From contig NZ_LMOV01000012.1 of the NCBI RefSeq assembly GCF_001424265.1, positions 537,780 to 601,779 on the forward strand: a DNA stretch of 64,000 bases, in the 5' to 3' direction. Shown in pieces: positions 44,504-53,686 of this stretch. How positions within the stretch are numbered: the stretch's first letter is position 1; each line of letters opens with the position of its first letter. A program made the translations under genes and the position numbers. The DNA is from Acidovorax sp. Leaf160 (GTDB lineage: Bacteria > Pseudomonadota > Gammaproteobacteria > Burkholderiales > Burkholderiaceae_C). Below the pieces are notes generated by a model. That model did not search any database. It saw nothing but the letters and a program-made list of their open reading frames with translations, and was not told the origin of the DNA.

Positions 44504-46362
44504 GCCCACCCTACACCGCCGCGGTGGATGCCACTGCCACTACCACCGCCACCGCCGATGCAGGCACACCCCTGGCCCGGCTGCGCCTGCACCTGCGCGC
44601 CAACGGCCTGCACGCCTGCCTGGTGCCCTCCGCCGACCCGCACCTGTCCGAATACCTGCCCGCCCACTGGCAGGGCCGCCGCTGGCTGAGCGGGTTCGAC
44701 GGCTCGATGGGCACGCTGCTGGTCGGCCTGCAGACGGCGGAGCTGTGGGTGGACAGCCGCTACTGGGAGCAGGCTGAGCGCCAGCTGCAGGGCAGTGGCG
44801 TGACCATGCGCAAGACCCTGCCCGGCGCGCCAGGCGAATATCTCGACTCGCTCTGCCGCCTGGCGGGGCGCGGCGGCGCGGTGGCCGTGGATGGCGACGT
44901 GATCGCTGCCGCCACCCTGCGGCAGCTCGAAGCCGTCTGCGAGACGCACGGCAACCGGCTGCGCACCGATATCGACCCGCTGGCCGGCGTGTGGGAAAGC
45001 CGACCCGCCCTGCCCGCCGAACCCATCACCGCGCTGCCCGCCGGCGTGCAGGGCCATGAGCGCGCCGACCGGCTGGGCCTGCTGCATGGCCGGCTGCAGG
45101 CCTTGGGCGCCGACTGGCACTTCATCTCCAGCCTGGACGACATCGCCGGGCTGCTGGGCCTGCGCGGCAGCGACGTGCCCTACAACCCCGTCTTTCTTGC
45201 CCACCTGCTGGTCGGCCCGCAAGGCACCACCCTGTTCGTGGATACGGCCCGGCTGCCTGCCGACGTGCGGCGGGCGCTGGCGGCCGAAGGCATCGCGATA
45301 GCCCCCTATGGCGATGCCAAGCGCGTGCTGCGCTCCATCGGCCCGGGTGCCCGCGTGCTGATCGACCCCAAGCGGGTGACCGCAGGCCACGCGCAGGCGC
45401 TGCCGCCGAACGTGGTGCTGGTGCAGGCCACCAATCCCTGCGTGCTGTTGAAGTCGCGCAAGAGCCCTCAGGAGGCCGAAGCCATCCGCCGCACCATGGA
45501 GCAGGACGGGCTGGCGCTGGCCGAATTCTTCTCGGAGCTGGAAGACCACTTGAAATGCGGCGCGGCGCTCACCGAGCTCGACATCGACAGTCGGCTCACC
45601 GCCGCCCGGGCGCGTCGGCCGGGCTTCAAGGGCCCGAGCTTCGCCACCATCGCCGCCTTCAACGCCAACGGGGCCATGCCGCACTACGTGGCCACGCCTG
45701 CCGCGCATGCGCCCATCGCCGGCGACGGGCTGCTGCTGATCGACTCCGGCGGGCAGTACGCGGGCGGCACCACCGACATCACCCGCATGTGGAGCGTGGG
45801 CCAGCCCAGCCATGCGCAGCGGCGCGACTGCACGCTGGTGCTCAGGGGCCTGATCGCCCTGTCGTCGCTGCAGTTTCCGCAAGGCACGCGCGCACCCATG
45901 ATCGACGCCGTGGCCCGTGCGCCGCTCTGGCGCGAGAGCATCGACTACGGCCATGGCACCGGACACGGCGTGGGCTGGTTCCTCAACGTCCACGAAGGGC
46001 CGCAGTCGATCTCGGTACGCGGCGACGCGAGCGAGGACTCGGTGCTGCATCCCGGCATGGTCACTTCCATCGAGCCCGGCATCTACCGCCCAGGCCGCTG
46101 GGGCGTGCGCATCGAAAACCTGGTGCTCGCCGTGGATGCCGGAGCCAGCGCTTTCGGGGCCTTCATGGCGTTCGAGACGCTGACGCTGTGCCCCATCGAC
46201 CTGAACTGCCTGTGCCTCGATCTGCTCACGGCCGAAGAGGTCCGCTGGCTCAACCGCTACCACGCCACGGTGCGCGATGCCCTGCTGCCCGCCCTGGAAG
46301 CCGGCGAACACGCACGCACGCGCCAGTGGCTGCTGGACCGTACCCAGCCCGTGCTCATCTAG
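44500..46362 (+). CDS. Xaa-Pro aminopeptidase (aminopeptidase P, M24B)
   Basis: A 620-residue two-metal peptidase that removes a residue before proline. The tripartite form has two creatinase-like N-terminal domains and an M24 domain at about 310-540. Metal ligands are in LLIDSGGQYAGGTTDITRMW (two Asp), YGHGTGHGVGWFLNVHEGP (His) and EPGIYRPGRWGVRIENL (two Glu); the C-terminal FMAFETLTLCPIDLNCL block is standard for the long form. Start is GTG 44500 in a GTGA overlap with pepA. With PepA and the S9 enzyme it would complete the breakdown of proline-containing peptides. Confidence 0.9.
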   Translation: MSPPYTAAVDATATTTATADAGTPLARLRLHLRANGLHACLVPSADPHLSEYLPAHWQGRRWLSGFDGSMGTLLVGLQTAELWVDSRYWEQAERQLQGSGVTMRKTLPGAPGEYLDSLCRLAGRGGAVAVDGDVIAAATLRQLEAVCETHGNRLRTDIDPLAGVWESRPALPAEPITALPAGVQGHERADRLGLLHGRLQALGADWHFISSLDDIAGLLGLRGSDVPYNPVFLAHLLVGPQGTTLFVDTARLPADVRRALAAEGIAIAPYGDAKRVLRSIGPGARVLIDPKRVTAGHAQALPPNVVLVQATNPCVLLKSRKSPQEAEAIRRTMEQDGLALAEFFSELEDHLKCGAALTELDIDSRLTAARARRPGFKGPSFATIAAFNANGAMPHYVATPAAHAPIAGDGLLLIDSGGQYAGGTTDITRMWSVGQPSHAQRRDCTLVLRGLIALSSLQFPQGTRAPMIDAVARAPLWRESIDYGHGTGHGVGWFLNVHEGPQSISVRGDASEDSVLHPGMVTSIEPGIYRPGRWGVRIENLVLAVDAGASAFGAFMAFETLTLCPIDLNCLCLDLLTAEEVRWLNRYHATVRDALLPALEAGEHARTRQWLLDRTQPVLI

Positions 46363-46400
46363 CTCGGATCGACCCGCCCCTCCCGGCGTCCTCGCCGCCA

Positions 46401-46420
46401 GCGGTACGAGTCCGTACCGC
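46401..46420. repeat. Perfect hairpin between aminopeptidase P gene and pseudogene
   Basis: GCGGTACG-AGTC-CGTACCGC, an 8-bp stem with a 4-base loop 38 bp after the aminopeptidase P stop. No T-run follows on either side; it could stabilise the mRNA end. Confidence 0.6.
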
Positions 46421-46466
46421 CGGCTCCGCGCCCCCGGGCCGCCTTCCACCGCTTTCCCTGCTTGCC

Positions 46467-47022
46467 ATGTCCCACACGCCCGCTACCCCAACCCCTGTTG
46501 CATTCACGGGAATCGACCCCGAGACAATTCCCGCCTCCATCGCCGAGCGCATCGCCAGCGCCCGCCAAGCGCTGCACGCCTTGCTGGAGATGCCCACCGT
46601 GGACTGGGCGACGCTGGAGAAGGTGCTCGGAGCACCCATGGACCGGCTGGGCCTCGACTGGAACGTGGTGCAGCATCTGGCCTCGGTCGGCGACCAGTGC
46701 CGCTACCAATTCAGCGCGCGCGGCGTCAAGCTGCACTCCCGTATCCGGTCGCGCTCCAGAACCTGTTCCGTCTGGCAGAGCGGCTTGTCGGCATCTCCAT
46801 CCACGCGGTGCCCGGCGAAGGCTGGCACCCGGCGATATCGCACCACTGCATCGAGCGCGCAGGCAAGGCGCTGGGCCACTTCCATCTGGACCCGTTCGTG
46901 CGCCCCGGCACGCGTGGCGGCGCATGGATGAAGTGCACCGCACCGCCACCGCCAAGTGGGAACTGGGCAAGTACGGCAGCTACGGACGCGACGCCGGCGT
47001 GCCGGTCACCCGGGGCGGCTGA
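46467..47022 (+). pseudogene. Broken M3 oligopeptidase (PrlC-type) gene fused to acyl-CoA dehydrogenase tail
   Basis: Three pieces in three frames. From ATG 46467 to about 46735 comes an M3-type N-terminus (FTGIDPETIPASIAERIASA, LGLDWNVVQHLASVGD). From about 46738 to 46929, another frame encodes the piece FRLAERLVGISI, WHPAISHHC and HFHLDPFVRPGTRGGAWM, which matches the middle of oligopeptidase A (FYLDLYARPGKRGGAWMD). The segment between, and the zinc-binding HEFGH region, are missing. From 46930 a third frame gives [20 protein letters not shown] to the stop, the tail of acyl-CoA dehydrogenase. It cannot make a working peptidase. It was probably once the fourth peptidase of this block. Confidence 0.85.
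46930..47020 (+). repeat. Duplicated segment, copy 2 (acyl-CoA dehydrogenase 3' end)
   Basis: Matches 29561-29651 at 87 of 91 bases with no gaps. Homology starts just after the GGAWM codons of the M3 remnant, at a shared GATGAAG/GACGAAG, and stops at the dehydrogenase stop codon. Confidence 0.9.
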
Positions 47023-47136
47023 GCACCGGCTGGAAACGGTCGATGAAGCGGGCCCTGCGGGCCCCGTTGTCATTGGACGGCAGCTTGCCGCGCTGTCCTG
47101 CATCGTAGCCTCGTGCCGAGCGCGTAGCATGAGCGG

Positions 47137-47808
47137 ATGCCCCGCTTTTCCTTCGCCCCTGCTGACTTGGCCGATCGCCGTACCGCCCTGGTCTGGCTGT
47201 CGTGCGCGCTGCTGGCGGGCGGGGCTCACGCGGCGGGTGCTTCCGCCGGATACCGCTGGCCCGAGGGCGCCTCGCCCGACGCCGCGCAGCTGGTGCGGTG
47301 GGTCCTGCACTCGGGCGACGCGCAAGGCCAGCCCTTCGCCGTGATCGACAAGCCGGACGCGCGGCTGCATGTGTTCGATGCGGGCGGGCGCTGGCTCGGC
47401 AGCGCTCCGGTGCTGCTGGGATCGGCGCTGGGCGACGCCTCGGCGCCAGGCGTGGGCGACAAGCCGCTTTCTTCGCTGCGCCCGGAAGAACGCACCACCC
47501 CCGCAGGCCGCTTCGCCAGCGAGCCGGGCCGCAACACGCGCGGCGACGACCTGGTGTGGATCGATTACGACGCCGCCGTCTCGCTGCACCGCATCCGCAG
47601 CGTGCATCCACGCGAACGTCGGCAGGAGCGCCTGGCCAGTCCCCTCGCCAGTGAACGGCGCATCTCCAACGGCTGCGTGAACGTCGCCAATCTGTTCTAC
47701 GACCGGGTCGTGGCGCCGACGCTCGGGCGCACGCCCGGCGTGGTGTACGTGATGCCGGACACGGCGCCCTTCGCCGCGTTCTTCGCAGCGGCGACCGCCG
47801 AGCGGTAG
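47137..47808 (+). CDS. Exported L,D-transpeptidase (YkuD family)
   Basis: A 223-residue protein with a signal-like helix (TALVWLSCALLAGGAHAAGA). The YkuD domain holds FAVIDKPDARLHVFDAGGRWL and the catalytic motif RRISNGCVNV, with the nucleophilic Cys near residue 190 and a His in AVSLHRIRS. The Asn after Val, in place of the usual Arg, is a minor variation. It would make or edit 3-3 cross-links in peptidoglycan, or attach proteins to it. A terminator-like repeat follows its stop. Confidence 0.82.
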   Translation: MPRFSFAPADLADRRTALVWLSCALLAGGAHAAGASAGYRWPEGASPDAAQLVRWVLHSGDAQGQPFAVIDKPDARLHVFDAGGRWLGSAPVLLGSALGDASAPGVGDKPLSSLRPEERTTPAGRFASEPGRNTRGDDLVWIDYDAAVSLHRIRSVHPRERRQERLASPLASERRISNGCVNVANLFYDRVVAPTLGRTPGVVYVMPDTAPFAAFFAAATAER

Positions 47809-47865
47809 CAGCGGACTTGGGTCACGCCGGCTGCACACCATCGAACCGGCCATCTATTTTGCTAT

Positions 47866-47917
47866 CAATATAATAGCTACTGGCGCTTGTAAATCAAGCG
47901 CCCGGGGCCTTTTTCCC
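47866..47917 (+). repeat. Dispersed palindromic element acting as probable terminator
   Basis: AATATAATAGCTACT, then GGCGCTTG (47882-47889), TAAAT loop, CAAGCGCC (47895-47902) and CGGGGCCTTTTT. The 8-bp stem followed by a T-run can end transcription after the L,D-transpeptidase gene. It matches the element copy at 26134 in its hairpin. Confidence 0.75.
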
Positions 47918-48005
47918 CTGAAAAACGGGCTGCAGAAGCGCGGCTATCATGCAGGCCAGCCCTTCGCTTTCCGCTCGCCTTCGCCACCTCCACCAGGATG
48001 CCGCC

Positions 48006-48974
48006 ATGACCGATACCGCCCTGCCCACGTACGACGACGTTGCCGCCGCAGCCCAGCGGCTGCAGGGCGTGGCCCATCGCACGCCGGTGCTGCAGTCCAG
48101 CACGGCCGATGCACGGCTGAGCGCCCACCTGTTCTTCAAGTGCGAGAACTTCCAGCGCATGGGCGCCTTCAAGTTCCGGGGTGCGTACAACGCACTCCGC
48201 CAGTTCAGCGAAGCGCAGCGCGAAGGCGGCGCGCTGGCGTTCTCGTCCGGCAACCATGCCCAGGCGATCGCGCTGTCGGCGCGGCTGCTGGGCATGCCGG
48301 CGCTCATCGTGATGCCGGAAGACGCGCCCGCCGCCAAGATCGCCGCCACGCGGGAATATGGCGCGCAGGTGGTGACCTACGACCGTTTCACCGAAGACCG
48401 CGAAGCCATCAGCCAGCGGCTGGCCGCCGAGCGCGGCATGATCCTGGTGCCGCCCTTCGACCATCCCCACGTCATCGCCGGCCAGGGCACGGTGGCGCTG
48501 GAGCTGCTGCAGGAGGTGCCCGACCTCGACTATCTATTCGTCTGCCTGGGCGGCGGCGGGCTGCTGTCGGGGTGCCTGCTCGCGGCGCGGGCGATGGCAC
48601 CGCAGTGCCAGGTGATCGGCGTGGAACCGGCCGCCGGCAACGACGTGCAGCAGTCGCTGCGCGCCGGCCGCATCGTGCGCATCGAAACGCCGCGCACCAT
48701 CGCCGATGGCGCGCAGACGCAGGCACCCGGGCAGATCACCTTCCCCATCATCCAGCAGGGCGTGGCCGACATCGTCACCGCCACCGACGAGCAACTGGTG
48801 GAGGCGCTGCGCTTCTACGCGGAGCGCATGAAGATCGTCGTCGAACCGACAGGCGCGCTGGCGCTGGCGGGTGCCCTGCACGGCGGCCTCGAACTGCAGG
48901 GCAAGCGGGTGGGCATCGTGATCAGCGGAGGCAACGTGGACATGGAGCGCTACGCGCGTTTCCTCTCCGCCTGA
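48006..48974 (+). CDS. Serine/threonine (or hydroxyaspartate) dehydratase, fold-type II PLP enzyme
   Basis: A 322-residue enzyme. The Schiff-base Lys is in [41 protein letters not shown] binds substrate carboxylate; [14 protein letters not shown] is the phosphate loop; [14 protein letters not shown] closes the domain. There is no ACT domain, so it is not the allosteric IlvA type. The SSGNHAQ form and length fit the group including threo-3-hydroxyaspartate ammonia-lyase, serine racemase and catabolic threonine dehydratase; I cannot tell these apart by eye. The start is ATG 48006 (MTDTALP). Confidence 0.82.
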   Translation: MTDTALPTYDDVAAAAQRLQGVAHRTPVLQSSTADARLSAHLFFKCENFQRMGAFKFRGAYNALRQFSEAQREGGALAFSSGNHAQAIALSARLLGMPALIVMPEDAPAAKIAATREYGAQVVTYDRFTEDREAISQRLAAERGMILVPPFDHPHVIAGQGTVALELLQEVPDLDYLFVCLGGGGLLSGCLLAARAMAPQCQVIGVEPAAGNDVQQSLRAGRIVRIETPRTIADGAQTQAPGQITFPIIQQGVADIVTATDEQLVEALRFYAERMKIVVEPTGALALAGALHGGLELQGKRVGIVISGGNVDMERYARFLSA

Positions 48975-49206
48975 TCGACTCGGATCGTGCCGGGCGGCTG
49001 CGGCGCCCGGCCGGCACGCAGGCGACGCCGCTGGACGCCGAGGGGCGCCGCTGAACCCTGCGGAACGCACCTGGACCCCGCTGCGCGAAGCAGCAGAGCG
49101 GGCACCCGGCCGCACGTGGGCGGGCTACCGGGAGGCGTGGGAAAATCAGGGCACTCTGGCAGGTGACTGCCCTTCCCATCGTTCACGCATACCTCCCATC
49201 CTTGCC

Positions 49207-49836
49207 ATGACCAACGTCCACGTCATCACCCACCCCCTCGTGCAGCACAAGCTGACCCTGATGCGCCGCAAGGACGCCAGCACCAACAGCTTTCGCCGGC
49301 TGCTGGGCGAACTCAGCACACTGATGGCGTACGAGATCACGCGCGACATGCCTCTGCAGGACATCGAGGTCGAAACCCCGCTGGAGACCATGACCGGCAA
49401 GGTCATCGACGGCAAGAAGCAGGTGCTGGTGTCCATCCTGCGCGCCGGCAACGGCTTTCTCGACGGCATGCTGAACGTGATTCCGGGCGCCCGCATCGGC
49501 CATATCGGCCTCTACCGCGACCCGCAGACGCTGCAGCCGGTCGAGTACTACTTCAAGATGCCCTCGGAGATGGAAGAGCGCGACATCATCGTGGTGGACC
49601 CGATGCTGGCGACGGGCAATTCGGCCGCTGCGGCCGTGGACCGACTGAAGAAGCTGAACCCCCGCTCGATCAAGTTCGTCTGCCTGCTGGCCGCGCCGGA
49701 AGGCGTCGCCACGCTGCAGAAGGCCCACCCCGACGTGCCGATCTACACCGCCGCCATCGACCGCGAACTCAATGACCACGGCTACATCCTGCCGGGCCTG
49801 GGCGACGCCGGCGACCGGATCTTCGGCACCAAGTAA
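49207..49836 (+). CDS. upp: Uracil phosphoribosyltransferase Upp
   Basis: A 209-residue enzyme making UMP from uracil and PRPP. It shows [19 protein letters not shown] at the start, [32 protein letters not shown] (the PRPP loop, where E. coli has DPMLATGGS) and the uracil-binding [16 protein letters not shown] end. It ends in a strong terminator and precedes a nucleoside/nucleobase ABC importer, with a cytosine deaminase further on, giving a pyrimidine salvage group. Confidence 0.95.
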   Translation: MTNVHVITHPLVQHKLTLMRRKDASTNSFRRLLGELSTLMAYEITRDMPLQDIEVETPLETMTGKVIDGKKQVLVSILRAGNGFLDGMLNVIPGARIGHIGLYRDPQTLQPVEYYFKMPSEMEERDIIVVDPMLATGNSAAAAVDRLKKLNPRSIKFVCLLAAPEGVATLQKAHPDVPIYTAAIDRELNDHGYILPGLGDAGDRIFGTK

Positions 49837-49849
49837 GGGCAGTCCGCAG

Positions 49850-49878
49850 GCGCTCGCCCAGCCCGCGGGCGCGTTTTT
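49850..49878 (+). terminator. Rho-independent terminator after upp
   Basis: GCGCTCGC (49850-49857), CCAGCCC loop, GCGGGCGC (49865-49872), then GTTTTT. The stem has one T-G wobble. Confidence 0.82.
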
Positions 49879-49949
49879 GCTGGCATGCATCTTGCCGGTG
49901 TCAGGCAGTCGATCCACCATTTTGATTCCTGCACCTTATGGAACCCGCC

Positions 49950-50966
49950 ATGTTCAACCGCCGCCTCTTCACCGGCCGACTGCTCTGCACGTCACTGGCC
50001 ATCTCCGCCACGCTGGCGCTCGCGCCTGCGGCGGCTCAGGTGCAGGCCGCCGGCAAGATCAAGGTGGCCGGCATCTACACCGTGCCGTACGAGCAGCAGT
50101 GGGTGAGCCGCATCCACAAGGCACTGAAGGCGGCCGAGGCGCGCGGCGAGATCGAGTACAAGAGCAGCGAGAACGTGGCCAATGCCGACTACGAGCGCGT
50201 CATGCGCGAGTACGCCAACGGCGGCAACCAGCTGATCTTCGGCGAGGTGTTCGGCGTCGAATCCGCCGCCCGCAAGGTGGCCAAGGACTTTCCCAAGACC
50301 GCCTTCGTCATGGGCTCGTCGGGCAAGCCGCAGGCACCCAACTTCAGCGTGTTCGACAACTACATCCAGGAGCCTGCCTACCTCACCGGCATGATCGCGG
50401 GCGGCATGACCAAGACGAACAAGATCGGCATGGTGGGCGGCTTCCCGATCCCGGAGGTCAACCGCCTGATGCATGCCTTCATGGCCGGCGCGAAGGAGGT
50501 GAACCCGAAGGTGGAATTCACCGTCACCTTCATCAACAGCTGGTTCGACCCGCCGAAAGCCAAGGAAGCCACCTTCGCCATGATCGACAAGGGCGCGGAC
50601 GTACTCTATGCCGAGCGCTTCGGGGTGAGCGACGCGGCCAAGGAAAAGGGCAAGCTCGCCATCGGCAACGTCATCGACACGCAGCCGCAGTACCCCGACA
50701 CAGTGGTCGCCTCGGCCCTGTGGCACATGGAGCCCAGCGTGGACCGCGCCATCGCTGCGGTGAAGGCCGGGAAGTTCGCGGCCGAAGACTACGGCCCCTA
50801 CTCGATGATGAAGCACAAGGGCTCGTCTCTCGCACCCTTGGGCACGTTCGAGAAGAAAGTGCCGGCCGAGCTGGTGGCCAAGGTGAAAACGCGCGAGGCC
50901 GAGATCCTGTCCGGAACCTTCACCGTGAAGGTGGACGACAGCCAGCCGAAGTCCACGGCGAAGTAA
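49950..50966 (+). CDS. BMP-family ABC substrate-binding protein
   Basis: A 338-residue periplasmic protein with a signal peptide (LLCTSLAISATLALAPAAAQVQA). The BMP/PnrA-like domain has IKVAGIYTVPYEQQWVSRIH near its start, YANGGNQLIFGEVFGVESAA, and FEDYGPYSM-type AAEDYGPYSMMKHKG near the end. BMP proteins bind nucleosides or purine-related bases. The start at ATG 49950 gives the better signal peptide; ATG 49938 is in frame. It is the first gene of an importer operon: binding protein, double ATPase, two permeases. Confidence 0.88.
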   Translation: MFNRRLFTGRLLCTSLAISATLALAPAAAQVQAAGKIKVAGIYTVPYEQQWVSRIHKALKAAEARGEIEYKSSENVANADYERVMREYANGGNQLIFGEVFGVESAARKVAKDFPKTAFVMGSSGKPQAPNFSVFDNYIQEPAYLTGMIAGGMTKTNKIGMVGGFPIPEVNRLMHAFMAGAKEVNPKVEFTVTFINSWFDPPKAKEATFAMIDKGADVLYAERFGVSDAAKEKGKLAIGNVIDTQPQYPDTVVASALWHMEPSVDRAIAAVKAGKFAAEDYGPYSMMKHKGSSLAPLGTFEKKVPAELVAKVKTREAEILSGTFTVKVDDSQPKSTAK

Positions 50967-50987
50967 GGCGGCGCACCCCCTCGCCCC

Positions 50988-52628
50988 ATGTCCGCACCGC
51001 CACCGGCCGCCGCGCCGGACACCGTGCTGCGCCTATCCGGCATCACCAAGCGCTTCGGCAGCCTGGTGGCCAACGACGGCATCTCGCTCACGCTCGCGCG
51101 CGGGGAGGTGCTGGCGCTGCTGGGCGAGAACGGCGCGGGCAAGTCCACGCTGATGTCCATCCTGTTCGGCCACTATGTGGCGGACGCGGGCAGCATCGAG
51201 GCCTTCGGCCGCCCTTTGCCGCCCGGCCAGCCGCGCGCGGCACTGGCGGCAGGCATCGGCATGGTGCACCAGCATTTCACGCTGGCCGACAACCTGAGCG
51301 TGCTGGACAACGTGCTGCTGGGCAGCGAGCCGCTGTGGCAGCCGTTCTCTCGCCGCAGCGCCGCACGTGCGCGGCTGCTGGAGGTCGCCCAGCGCTTCGG
51401 ACTGCCCGTGGTGCCCGATGCGCGCGTGGGCGACCTGTCCGTGGGCGAACGCCAGCGCGTGGAGATCCTCAAGGCCCTCTACCGCGGGGCGCGCATCCTG
51501 ATCCTGGACGAACCCACTGCCGTGCTCACCCCGCAGGAAAGCGAAGCGCTCTTCGCCACGCTGGGGCAGATGGTGGTCGAGGGACTGGCGATCATTTTCA
51601 TCAGCCACAAGCTGGGCGAGGTGCTGCGCGTGTCGCAGCGCGTGGCCGTGCTGCGCCAGGGCCGGCTGGTGGCACAGGCCCCGGCGCATGGCACGACGCA
51701 GGCGCAGCTCGCCCACTGGATGGTCGGCCATGCGGTGGAGCGCGCCGAACGCCGCCCGGCCCGCCAAGTGGGAGCAGCGGTCTGCACGGTGGACGATGTC
51801 CACACGGGCGGAGGGCGTGACGCCCTGCACGGCGTACATCTCACGCTGCGTGCAGGCGAGATCACCGCCATTGCCGGCGTGTCGGGCAACGGCCAGGGTG
51901 CGCTGGCCGATGTGCTGTGCGGCGTGCGCATGCCGGTGCAAGGCCAGGTCATGCTGCGGGGCCAGCCGCTGCCCGCCCATCCCCAGCGCCTCGTCGCCCA
52001 GGGCGTGGCGCGCATCCCCGAAGACCGGCATGCGGTCGGCGTGGTGGGCGATCTGCCGGTCTGGGAAAACGCCGTCTCCGAACGCCTGGGCAGCCGCTGG
52101 TTCTCGCACCCCTGGTTCACCGCCGGCTGGATCAAGCGCGGCCGGGCTCGCCAGCATGCGCGCCGCGTGGCCGAGACCTTCGACGTGCGCGGCGGCGGGC
52201 CGGACGTGCCGGCGCGGTCGCTGTCGGGCGGCAACATGCAGAAACTCATCCTCGGCCGGGCGCTGATGCCGCCCGATCCGGCCTCGCCTGACACACCCCG
52301 GCTGATCGTGGCCCACCAGCCGACCTGGGGGCTGGATGTCGGCGCCGTCACTTTCGTGCAGCAGCAACTCGTCGACGCGCGCGACGCGGGCGCGGCCGTG
52401 CTGCTCATCTCCGACGACCTGGATGAAGTGCTGCAGCTGGGAGACCGCGTGGCAGTGATGCACGGTGGGCACCTGACCGAAGCGCTGCCCACGCAGGCAT
52501 GGACACGCGAGGCCATCGGCCTGGCCATGGCGGGCGGAAGCTCCGGTTCCGCCGTTGCCGCCGTTGCCGCCGGTGCCGGTAAGGGACTGGGCGCAGCCGG
52601 CACCGGGCCAGCACGGGACATGTCATGA
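50988..52628 (+). CDS. Nucleoside/nucleobase ABC transporter, duplicated ATPase subunit
   Basis: A 546-residue protein with two ATP-binding domains. The first (about 10-240) has Walker A GENGAGKST, signature LSVGERQR and Walker B ILILDEPTAVLT. The second (about 260-520) has a degenerate Walker A, GVSGNGQGA, and the signature LSGGNMQK; this asymmetry is normal for the sugar/nucleoside class. It powers the two permeases that follow. The start at ATG 50988 lies 21 bp after the binding-protein gene; its end overlaps the first permease by ATGA. Confidence 0.92.
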   Translation: MSAPPPAAAPDTVLRLSGITKRFGSLVANDGISLTLARGEVLALLGENGAGKSTLMSILFGHYVADAGSIEAFGRPLPPGQPRAALAAGIGMVHQHFTLADNLSVLDNVLLGSEPLWQPFSRRSAARARLLEVAQRFGLPVVPDARVGDLSVGERQRVEILKALYRGARILILDEPTAVLTPQESEALFATLGQMVVEGLAIIFISHKLGEVLRVSQRVAVLRQGRLVAQAPAHGTTQAQLAHWMVGHAVERAERRPARQVGAAVCTVDDVHTGGGRDALHGVHLTLRAGEITAIAGVSGNGQGALADVLCGVRMPVQGQVMLRGQPLPAHPQRLVAQGVARIPEDRHAVGVVGDLPVWENAVSERLGSRWFSHPWFTAGWIKRGRARQHARRVAETFDVRGGGPDVPARSLSGGNMQKLILGRALMPPDPASPDTPRLIVAHQPTWGLDVGAVTFVQQQLVDARDAGAAVLLISDDLDEVLQLGDRVAVMHGGHLTEALPTQAWTREAIGLAMAGGSSGSAVAAVAAGAGKGLGAAGTGPARDMS

Positions 52629-53686
52629 GGCTCGAAAAACGCCATCGGACTTCGGCGGCAGCCTATGTCGCCGCGCCGGTCGGCGCCGTGGCCTTCACGC
52701 TGCTCGTCTCCGCGCTGCTGGTGCTGTGGGCCGGCGCGCCCGTGGGCCGCACCTATGCACTGCTGGCGCAGGGCGCGTTCGGCTCGGTCTTTGCGCTCAC
52801 CGAGACGCTCACCCGCGCCACGCCGCTGATCCTGACCGGGCTCGCCGCCGCCGTGGCCTTCCGCGCGCGCCTCTTCAACATCGGCGCCGAAGGGCAGCTC
52901 TATGCCGGCGCGATAGCTGCCGTGGCGGTGGGCGGCATGCATGGCGGCACGGGCCTGGAATGGTCCCCGTGGGTGCTTTTTCCATTGATGCTGCTGGCTG
53001 CCGCCCTGGCCGGCGCCGCGCTGCTGCTTGGCCCGGCGCTGATGAAAGCGCGGCTGGGCGTGGACGAGGTGGTGACCACGTTGCTGCTGAACTTCGTGAT
53101 GCTGCTGCTGGTGTCGGCCCTGCTCGACGGCCCGATGAAGGACCCGCTGGCGCTGGGCTGGCCGCAGAGCGTGGCGCTGCAGGGCGAGCTGGAACTCTCC
53201 CGCCTGGTGACAGGCTCGCGCCTGCACACGGGCCTTCTCATCGCGGTGGGCCTGGCGATGTTGCTCTGGGCACTGCTGGCACGCACGGTGCCGGGTTTCG
53301 ACATCCGCGCGGCCGGTGCCAATCCACGGGCCGCCGCGTTCGCGGGCGTGCCGGTCACCCGCACGGTGGTGTTGGTGGCCTTGCTCTCGGGCGGGCTCGC
53401 GGGCCTGGCCGGTGCGATCGAGGTGGCGGGCCGCACAGGGTATGTGACGCTGGACATGTCGCCCGGCTACGGCTACAGCGGCATCGTGATCGCCATGCTG
53501 GCCGGGCTGCATCCGCTGGGCGTGGTGGTGGCGGGCATCTTCGTGGCGGGCGTGCTGGTGGGCGCGGACAGCATGAGCCGCGCCGTGGGCGTGCCTACCT
53601 ACATTGCCGACGTGATCGTCGCCACCTCCCTCATCGCCGTGCTGGTCGCCGGACTGCTGGCGCAATACCGGGCCCGCTGGAAATGA
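52625..53686 (+). CDS. Nucleoside/nucleobase ABC transporter permease 1
   Basis: A 353-residue membrane protein with about 9-10 helices. It belongs to the branched permease family used with BMP-type binding proteins: RLFNIGAEGQLYAGAIAAVAVG near 83-104 and GANPRAAAFAGVPVTRTVVLVALLSGG near 225-252 are the conserved loops. It forms the channel with the second permease, whose start codon overlaps its stop (ATGA). Confidence 0.92.
   Translation: MRLEKRHRTSAAAYVAAPVGAVAFTLLVSALLVLWAGAPVGRTYALLAQGAFGSVFALTETLTRATPLILTGLAAAVAFRARLFNIGAEGQLYAGAIAAVAVGGMHGGTGLEWSPWVLFPLMLLAAALAGAALLLGPALMKARLGVDEVVTTLLLNFVMLLLVSALLDGPMKDPLALGWPQSVALQGELELSRLVTGSRLHTGLLIAVGLAMLLWALLARTVPGFDIRAAGANPRAAAFAGVPVTRTVVLVALLSGGLAGLAGAIEVAGRTGYVTLDMSPGYGYSGIVIAMLAGLHPLGVVVAGIFVAGVLVGADSMSRAVGVPTYIADVIVATSLIAVLVAGLLAQYRARWK

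Noticed and set aside
29831-47022. A lasso-peptide biosynthetic cluster
   Set aside because: The S9 peptidase, receptor and transporter recall lasso isopeptidase loci, but no B, C or precursor gene is present.
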